Origin: Guillardia theta CCMP2712
Lineage: Eukaryota; Cryptophyceae; Pyrenomonadales; Geminigeraceae
Assembly (NCBI RefSeq): GCF_000315625.1
Contig: NW_005434668.1
Span: 1,166,750-1,222,117 of the forward strand
DNA length: 55,368 bases
Direction: 5' to 3'
The notes beneath the pieces are model-generated. The model was not told the origin of the DNA. It saw only the letters and a list, made by a program, of their open reading frames with translations, and ran no database searches. The position numbers and the translations under genes are program-made. This document shows, one piece after another, positions 49,103-55,368 of this stretch. The stretch's first letter is position 1. Every line of letters starts with the position of its first letter.

Positions 49103-49473
49103 CTTAGGGACGTGATATGACAGCGAATTCGCTTGCCTGCAAGTTCGCATCTACTCAGAAATCCTTGCACATCAAAGAGATAGAGGAGTTGATATTTAGT
49201 TGGCGAAGTAGGGGAAGGAGGAAGGGTTGGGGAGGGGGGAGGAGTCACGGGCGGGGGGGAGCAGGAGGGAGGGGAGGGATGGGGTTGTCTTTGTAGCCCA
49301 TGCATGATGCGGGTTGCATTGGTGTGCTTGCAGTTCATCATTGTGAACGAATGGCGGCAGCGCGGGAAATGCAAACTAGAAGACAGCAAATGAAACCTAC
49401 CCCATTGTTTCTTGTCTGCTCTGCTGCCCCAGGATAAGAAGTGAAAAAAATAAGGTTTTACACACCTGCGGCA
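49103..49473. other. Divergent promoter region with G-rich run
   Basis: Between start codons at 49102 (minus) and 49474 (plus). 49200-49280 is GGGGAGG/GAAGG-rich. No further gene is seen. Confidence 0.5.
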
Positions 49474-50490
49474 ATGGGGCTGAAAGAGGAAGGAAACGAT
49501 GCGTTCAAGGCGGGAAGGTTTGAGGAGGCTGTAAAGCTCTACTCGAGAGCCATCGAGGAGGAGGGACAGAATGAAGTTCTCTACAGCAACCGAAGCGCAT
49601 CGCTCCTTGCTCTCAAGAGACATGACGAGGCGCGTCGTGATGCTGACAAATGCATTGAACTCAAGCCGGACTGGGCAAAAGGACATTATCGAAGAAGCAG
49701 AGTGCATGAGGAGAACAATGAGTTTGAACTTGCTGTGGCATGCATGCGCAAGGCGCTAGAACTCGATCCTTCCAACAATGAAATACAGCGAAGGTTGAAA
49801 GATCTCAACAAAATGGCCAAGTCAGCTTCAGCAGCAATCGACGAAGAAAATATTCGAAAAATGTTTGAAAAAGCTGGAATGAAGTCCGATACAGATTCAG
49901 ACACGGATGAAGAAGACAACAAGCGACACTTTGACAAAGACATCAATCCCCAGGGATGGGCGAAGGGCCTCACCCCGGAGGAGCAAAGGATATGGTTGGT
50001 GGACTGTTATCGCATGCGCGCTGACGACGACTACGTCTGGGGAGGATGCTTTCTTCATGGCCTCTACTGCACATCGGGTAAGCAGCCGATCGTTGAAGAT
50101 TTCCTGGTGTTCTGTAAACTTGCAGTTGAGCACAAGGTCGTGCCCGAAAAGTGGGATTGGAAGAAGTTTCTCGAGACGGCAAAAGATCCCTTGCGATTTG
50201 CATTTGAGAAGGAGGACGCCAAAGAGAAATATGGCTCTGAGAACGTGTTTGCGGGTGCATTGGGGGGTCGCTCGCTGCGATTCACCGCGGAGTTTGTTTA
50301 CGGCTCTAGCTGTATGGCGGGGATGATGGGTGTCAGTGATCGGCATCAGGAACTGTTGGAGCAAGCAGACGGTGAATGGAGGACGCTATCGAAGCCTAGC
50401 AAGGCTGCGTTCTTTGACGATGTTGGAGGTCAAAACATATGGATCGACTTCTTTCGTAACATGAAGAACCCTCCTACACCTCGAGGCTGA
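49474..50490 (+). CDS. TPR co-chaperone-like protein
   Basis: Intronless, 338 residues from ATG 49474. Residues 1-110 form three TPRs of the Hsp70/Hsp90 clamp type: EEGNDAFKAGRFEEAVKLYS, NEVLYSNRSASLLALKRHDE and WAKGHYRRSRVHEENNEFEL, with Asn and Lys/Arg at carboxylate-clamp positions. Residues 125-175 are an acidic linker (DTDSDTDEEDNK). The C-terminal half (GWAKGLTPEEQRIWLVDCYR, DDYVWGGCFLHGLYC) is Trp-rich and resembles algal/plant TPR proteins of unknown function (MYND or TTC4-like ends are absent). Likely cytosolic Hsp90/Hsp70 partner, by TPR type. Family of the C-terminal half not recognised. Confidence 0.85.
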   Translation: MGLKEEGNDAFKAGRFEEAVKLYSRAIEEEGQNEVLYSNRSASLLALKRHDEARRDADKCIELKPDWAKGHYRRSRVHEENNEFELAVACMRKALELDPSNNEIQRRLKDLNKMAKSASAAIDEENIRKMFEKAGMKSDTDSDTDEEDNKRHFDKDINPQGWAKGLTPEEQRIWLVDCYRMRADDDYVWGGCFLHGLYCTSGKQPIVEDFLVFCKLAVEHKVVPEKWDWKKFLETAKDPLRFAFEKEDAKEKYGSENVFAGALGGRSLRFTAEFVYGSSCMAGMMGVSDRHQELLEQADGEWRTLSKPSKAAFFDDVGGQNIWIDFFRNMKNPPTPRG

Positions 50491-51058
50491 TGAAGGGTCT
50501 TCTTCAAGCAAGAATTGATGTACTGTTTCCATGATTCCTATTGAAGTGATTTCTTGCCTTCGTATCGATCAAATTTGTTTCAATTGACCTTTCAAGTTTA
50601 AGATTCGAATTGATTAGCTAAGGAGAGTCTGTCCTGCCAAAATCTACATCTACACAATCTTCAGTAGGAAGGGAATAAGAATATACCTAAGGAAGCAGGG
50701 AGAGGAAGAGGGAAGCAGGAAGGAGGGGGGAGGGAGGGGGAGGGAGGGAGGGAGAAAGGAGAAAAGCAAGGAAGAGAAGGAGCAAGGTGATAAGGCTTGC
50801 AATCCTACTATTCACCTAGCATTCTTATAAACTCTTCTACTAATACTACTGCTGCTACTCTGGTTTTTTTCTGGGAATATTACCCTGCCAGCTTTATAAT
50901 GCATATCTCAATTGCTTGTTTGTCATCATTTGATTTTATAAGTCCAGAATGAATATCTGTCTAGTGTGCTTGTGAGGAAGCATATATATTTTAAAAAAAA
51001 AATGATTTTTCTCTCAACCGAAGGAGTGAATATCAAAGTTGAAGTTGAAACCAGAGTT
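50491..51058. other. Intergenic: convergent 3' ends of TPR and caspase-like genes
   Basis: 50690-50770 is a GGGAGG/GGAGA purine tract. 50870-51005 is AT-rich with an A run (50992-51002). No gene is supported. Confidence 0.6.
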
Positions 51059-54000
51059 TTAGAATTGACTTTGACTGTTTGATTTCGGAATATCGACAAA
51101 TTCATCGGAATCGTCAGAATCGACAGAATCATTATCCATGCTAACATAAAGATCCACCTTGTGGAAATCTACATACTTAGCAATCTGCAATACCATCTGA
51201 CGATGGTGTTCTTCAAAAATCTCGTCCTCAATCAGTTGGTTGATATTGGCCCAAAAGTCATCATCTTCTAGTAGATCCTTTGCACCGAAAAGGAAAGGAG
51301 AGTCACTAATTGCAGGACGGTAAGCCCGATACGATGGGGGCGGATGAGCGAAAGTGCTATCGATCTCCTCGTTGGGATTTTCTGTATCTACAGCAATATC
51401 GACCTGCCCGATAGATAAGGAACTAGCGAGTGAAATGGAAAAAGGTTTACCTGATTGTCATATACAAAGTGAGCGAGGGTATGGACGATACGAAAGTAGT
51501 AGTAGCAATCAATGTCTTGAGAGTACCATTTAAGACCAGACCAGAAGTCCCTGTCCATCAAGAAGTCCTTCACGTCATACCGCCGTGCATACTGCATGTG
51601 GAATTGGAGAATAGAAATGTCTTCTTGATCCCCTCGACCGTCCGATCCTTCCTGCCGTGATGGTCCAGAGACTGGCGATTCACACAATTCACCTCGTACA
51701 GATGTAGAAGAAGACGGATATTCGATTCCCAACTTTCTTCGCTTGTTGCTTGTATCACAACCATTTTCCATGAATGCTGACACAACGCTACCATCTTTCT
51801 GAAAGTCTTGAAATCTTTGAAAACCTCGAGGTCTCTCAAACTTCTCAAGCTGTTGGAAACCTTTCCTCATATCCTCGCACCAGCGTTCCTTGCAGTGATT
51901 CCAGTCTGCCCTATACCCGTCCCTTCTGACGATCCAGCCAGTGCTGCTGACCCACGTCCTCCAGCCCTCGAGCTTGTTTATGCCCTCTCCTTCCTTTTTG
52001 TTGTTGTATTCCAGCAGACAATGGCGCAAGAATACGCTGCTTAGCCTAGTCATCTTGAGTATCATAACGTAACTATTGACTGCCACTGCTTTCTCCAGCA
52101 CATAGAAGTAGAATAAGAGATTCTGGCCACACTCAAGTGCAGCCTGTTTCTGAAGATGTCTTTCAATTCGATCCATTCCATCCTCCCAAGATTTTGACGA
52201 ATCAAAGCATGGATCGATCGCCTTTTTCCATAGTTCTAGAGCATCATTCAGCTCCTCAGTGTCCGATATCACTCTTCGCAATTCCTTTGCTACTGTATAA
52301 TCTATGATCGCAATAAGCAGTTTGTCATCAGAAATGCTGCGATTTGTCTGACTTTTCTTCCACGCTCCGAACGATGGCGACAAAATCTTGTTCCGAGAGA
52401 TGTACTCGAGCACATCATTGACTAGCTCCGGTCCTGCTATCAGATCTTCCATGTATGTATAGAAGTATCCCAATAGCCTCCTTGTACAAAACCTGGTGTC
52501 TTCGTATTGCAGGAAGTACATCAGGACAATCGAGCAAATCCTCCATCGCGGATTATCTGCTCGCTGCTTTGACTGTGACAGAAAATACTTTAACGCATCT
52601 TTGGTTCTGTCTCTGAAAGACTTTGCATCTTCAGGGCTGTACGCCAGCACAAAAGTCTCTGTCTCTGACGTGTCTGTGTCGGAAAGTTGACTTGAAGCGA
52701 TTTCCTTCGCAGCTTTGTTTAGTCCAGCTATACTCATCTTGATATCTCTCAGAGCCTCCCCGTCTCTTACCAGGCAGAAATCTTCCGGGATGGTATAAGT
52801 GTTCATAGAGATACAAGGTTGCCTTCCTTTACATGTTCTGCAACATGACTGCAAAACCCCTTCAAGAGGTCTGTTGCAAGCAAACATTCCTTCGCGAGGA
52901 TCGAGAAGCGCCTTGAAGAATATCGAGTTATCGCTTGCTACTTTGCCCTTCCCACATGTCAGCAACAAAGACCAATTTTGCGGCAATTTCTTATCTTCTT
53001 GGTCTTGGGGCAATTCCTCAGTGACACCCTCAATCTTTTCCCGACATGCGTCAATAATTACAAGCACCATCGGATGAAACAATGAAATATCGTTTTCAAA
53101 GTCTCTAAAAATTTTGAATAAATCCTTGATTGAAAGCATTTGATCATTTATCTCGTGTGTAGACAATCCTTTCACTTCCTCAACGTCCACAGGCACCAAC
53201 ATCTGATCCTTTTTTCTTGGCTCATAAAATCCATGACCCGCATAGAAGAATATCACAAGCTCTGGACTGGCTGGCATAAGCTGTTTCAGATTCTTTCTTA
53301 AATACTTTCTCATTTCACTCGGACTCCTAGGATTTAAGCTCAGAACCGAATGCGACTGAGGGAGCGAGCAGAGCTTGTCATGCAGCTCCCTCGCATCTTG
53401 CACTGCTGTCTCAAGAGGTTTTAGTTCTCCCTTGTACTCATTCAGCCCCATGCACAGGCCGAACACCCGGGGATGCTCCAGGAAAATGAGGTCTGACTCG
53501 AAACTAAGCTGGGTAAGAGAGTCGACGAACTTCTTCGAGCGAAATTTCGACTGATCGGATAAGGCACTGGCAAGACATCAAAGTTACTACTACATACTTA
53601 CCTGATTTCTTCGCAATGATATTACTTTCTTACCTGTTTCTCTTCGAGAAGGTATCTGTGAATGTTTCTTCCTTGAGAACAAGCTCAATCATGTGTATTG
53701 CCTCCTTCTGCGCATGCTTGTCGTCATCACATGCTGTATCGACAAACAGGACGGCTTGATCTGACTTTCTGGCTTCTGCTTTCATCTCGCAGAGAGAATT
53801 TGTTCCTCGTCTTCTTTGAATCACTTTGATCGTAGCAGAAATCCAGCTAGAGGTTGTCGCCCTATCTGATAGAACCTCGTCACTACGACCTTTCCATCTG
53901 TCTGATGTCATGATATGCAGACAAAGCTCGTCTTCCGGCCAATCCTCCTCTTCGAAGACGAGAAGCCGTTGAAGTAACGAGTCTTTGGGTCCTTCCAAAT

Positions 54001-54157
54001 CAATTATGCTTGTGAGACGGATGTGTTTTCGTTGTATGCACCCATAAAACTTGTTCAACAATCGTTCACTTTCGGGAACCGTAAAGCTGTTCCATGCCTC
54101 GACGCTTGCAAAATTCTTTACGTGAGAATCAAATCTTTTCTGCACGAACTGATCCAT
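51059..54157 (-). CDS. Caspase-like (peptidase C14/metacaspase-type) 994-residue protein
   Basis: Three exons (54157-53634, 53566-51451, 51403-51059) join exactly to 994 residues. Residues 1-175 are an unassigned domain (YGCIQRKHIRLTSIIDLEG, TSDRWKGRSDEV). The caspase fold starts near VFGLCMGLNEYKG: catalytic His in VIFFYAGHGFYEP and catalytic Cys in MVLVIIDACREKIEG, then a p10-like SIFFKALL. It lacks the metacaspase DSCHSG motif, having DACRE as in caspase and orthocaspase/paracaspase-like proteins, so cleavage specificity is open. CxxC pairs (CRTCKGRQPC) follow. The remaining 550 residues are helical with no recognised domain, ending in an acidic tail DNDSVDSDDSDEF. The likely role is signalling proteolysis or cell death. 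The size is unusual for a metacaspase. Confidence 0.9.
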
Positions 54158-54304
54158 TTGATGTTGTTGGTGTTCTTTTTACTGTTGTGTTGCCTTACTT
54201 CCCTCGATCGATTCTGGTCCTTTCCCGCTGCCGATGACCCGCATGCTTGTCATACCATGTTGCATTTCTCCATTTTAATCCCCTCTTTTCTGAGCTTGGA
54301 AATC

Positions 54305-54412
54305 AGGGTTTAGGATTATTGCGCGACCTACGCTTTAGGGTTTAAGGTTTAGGAGCCGGCAGAGCGACCCTTCTTGGATGGCCCGTTGTGGGTTTAGGGT
54401 TTAGGGTTTAGG
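54305..54412 (+). repeat. Interstitial TTTAGGG telomere-type repeats
   Basis: GGTTTAGGGTTTAGGGTTTAGG at 54391-54412 (three units), plus degenerate units at 54305-54352 (CTTTAGGGTTTAAGGTTTAGG). This is the plant/algal telomere unit, here between genes. Confidence 0.85.
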
Positions 54413-54495
54413 ACCGGGCCCCTTCCCGAGGCACCGGGCCCCTTCCCGAGGCACCGGGCCCCTTCCCGAGGCAACCGGGCCCCTTCCCGAGGCAG
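54413..54495 (+). repeat. 20-bp GC-rich tandem array next to the telomere-type repeats
   Basis: Four copies of ACCGGGCCCCTTCCCGAGGC (the last with one extra base), adjoining the TTTAGGG run. A typical subtelomeric minisatellite layout. Confidence 0.9.
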
Positions 54496-54542
54496 ACCGG
54501 TACAGCGGCACCGAAGGCACCGAGGGGACCTCCTTCATCTCC

Positions 54543-55368
54543 ATGACTCTCCTAGGGATTTCCTCGATGTATGTTCGACAAGAAGACTCGGAAAAGTTGA
54601 AATCGAAGCTTATGGAGCTAGGTCTCATGGTAGACTCAGTCGATGGAGTCGACAAGGCCATCATGTGGAAAGCACCTTACAGACCTGAGATAGCACGAGC
54701 AGACGACATCTCAGTCACCGTCTCCTTCCTTCGGAATGAAGCAGCCATGGAGCTATGGGAAGGCAGGAAAGAATACTGCATAGACGGCAGATCGTTCAGA
54801 GCCACAGAGGTGAGCATTGCACACGACCGGTCGTTCAAGCTTCGAGCCAAGCGAGGACCTTGGGGCAAGGGAGGGAGCCTTGCCGAGCTATCACAGCTCT
54901 TAGCTCTCGGAGGAATGTCGACGGCTGAGATCGCTCAGATTTATCGATTTCAGCTGCTCTCGCAATCTCTTGCAGCCGCAGAGGTACAACCACTTGCGGG
55001 CATGCTCTTGCAGGGTCCTGGGCAGAGAGGTCGCAAGGGGCCGAGCCCGAAGACGTATGTCGCTGTTGGGGCAAGTACGGGCACTCTCCAGCAAAACGTC
55101 TCTCTGAGCTTGGCGTCGTCGCTGATGAGAGTGAATGCAGACCTTGACCTCGTTCAGAGAGAGCGAGGCGATGGAGGGGGTGCATCTCACTCTCATCAGC
55201 GACGACGCCAAGCTCAGAGAGACGTTTGCAGTCGAGCTCACAGCCGACACCTTCGTGCCGAGGGGAAAGATTGCCAAGCAGAGGAAGGCACTTCGCGAGA
55301 GAGATCATGCGGGGCGCAGCAGCTTCAGAGTACAGATCAAGTCGAGGTCAAGCATGAGCACAGGCCGC
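54543..55368 (+). CDS. Unidentified ORF open to the window edge, crossed by an inverted repeat
   Basis: From ATG 54543 this frame stays open to the end of the window (275 codons). Codon-like content is good through about 55090 (SSMYVRQEDSEKLKSKLMEL, ELWEGRKEYCIDGRSFRATE, SLAELSQLLALGGMSTAEI). After the inverted repeat the better-looking frame is a different one starting at ATG 55135 (MQTLTSFRESEAMEGVHLTL, SDDAKLRETFAVELTADTFV). So either an intron or indel lies at the repeat, or the repeat marks a rearrangement. The family is not recognised. The nearby telomere-type DNA suggests a subtelomeric or mobile-element ORF. The minus strand also has long open frames here, which I take as shadows. Confidence 0.4.
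   Translation, partial: MTLLGISSMYVRQEDSEKLKSKLMELGLMVDSVDGVDKAIMWKAPYRPEIARADDISVTVSFLRNEAAMELWEGRKEYCIDGRSFRATEVSIAHDRSFKLRAKRGPWGKGGSLAELSQLLALGGMSTAEIAQIYRFQLLSQSLAAAEVQPLAGMLLQGPGQRGRKGPSPKTYVAVGASTGTLQQNVSLSLASSLMRVNADLDLVQRERGDGGGASHSHQRRRQAQRDVCSRAHSRHLRAEGKDCQAEEGTSRERSCGAQQLQSTDQVEVKHEHRP
55094..55227. repeat. 41-bp perfect inverted repeat with 52-bp spacer
   Basis: Left arm 55094-55134 begins AAACGTCTCTCTGAGCTTGG. Right arm 55187-55227 is its exact reverse complement, ending AGAGACGTTT. Similarity continues with small differences inward (ATGCAG against GATGCAC). Confidence 0.95.

Larger units (their letters stand above)
54158..54542. other. Upstream region of the caspase-like gene with telomere-like repeats
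   Basis: Contains the two repeat entries below and no ORF with family signal. Confidence 0.5.

Noticed and set aside
54835-55308. 157-residue minus-strand ORF
   Set aside because: Shadow of the open plus frame and of the inverted repeat; no recognisable motif.

Overview
This is nuclear DNA of a eukaryote, most likely a cryptophyte-type alga with a complex red plastid (the overall look resembles Guillardia theta; this is inference, not a database match). The evidence is: dense genes on both strands broken by very short GT-AG introns (mostly 36-70 nt); two proteins whose N-termini read as a signal peptide followed directly by Phe and a basic, Ser-rich transit peptide (46676-47998 and 33600-35358); plant-type TTTAGGG repeats near the right end; and eukaryote-only families (CLU, CDKAL1, transportin-3/MTR10, MBD4-like glycosylase). 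Most genes were rebuilt by joining exons so that splice phase and family alignment both hold.

Layout from left to right. 149-1745 (+) is the 3' part of a TrmH/SpoU RNA methyltransferase, convergent with an alpha/beta hydrolase (4955 down to about 1830, -). Introns of both genes are swollen with GGAGA, TCCTCT and GGA repeats. 5805-9565 (-) is a CLU (clustered mitochondria) protein. 11005-11943 (+) is a small secretory-pathway protein of unknown function. 12067-17099 (-) is a 1537-residue PH-RCC1-PH-coiled-coil protein. 17826-18528 (+) is a helicase-associated-domain protein, and 18786-19655 (+) a coiled-coil protein interrupted by an assembly gap. 20110-20872 (+) is a type II/5 peroxiredoxin. 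20898-25945 (-) is a transportin-3/importin-13-like nuclear import receptor.

The middle holds an intronless SDR ending in the peroxisomal signal SKL (26742-27836, +), the tRNA methylthiotransferase CDKAL1 (28217-30349, +), and a full-length UDP-glucose-dehydrogenase homologue whose catalytic residues are replaced (30440-32266, -). A likely plastid-targeted DOT1-fold methyltransferase follows (33600-35358, +), then a 28-exon bacterial-type monomeric NADP isocitrate dehydrogenase with a mitochondrial-type presequence (36607-40268, +).

The right part holds an MBD4-like DNA glycosylase (40298-42658, -) with its start codon only 31 bp from that of a divergent 1245-residue acidic coiled-coil protein (42690-46526, +). 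Then come a plastid HAD phosphatase (46676-47998, -), a Cys/His-rich 222-residue protein (48315-49102, -), a TPR co-chaperone (49474-50490, +) and a 994-residue caspase-like protein (51059-54157, -). The last kilobase has interstitial TTTAGGG repeats, a GC-rich 20-bp tandem array, and an unfinished ORF crossed by a 41-bp perfect inverted repeat. The genes do not form an operon or obvious pathway; the shared themes are nuclear import, RNA modification, DNA repair and organelle metabolism. The most unusual items are the catalytically stripped UGDH, the intron-resident repeats, the GC-AG introns, and the composite intergenic elements (AT-rich block, C-rich tract, GC-rich island).
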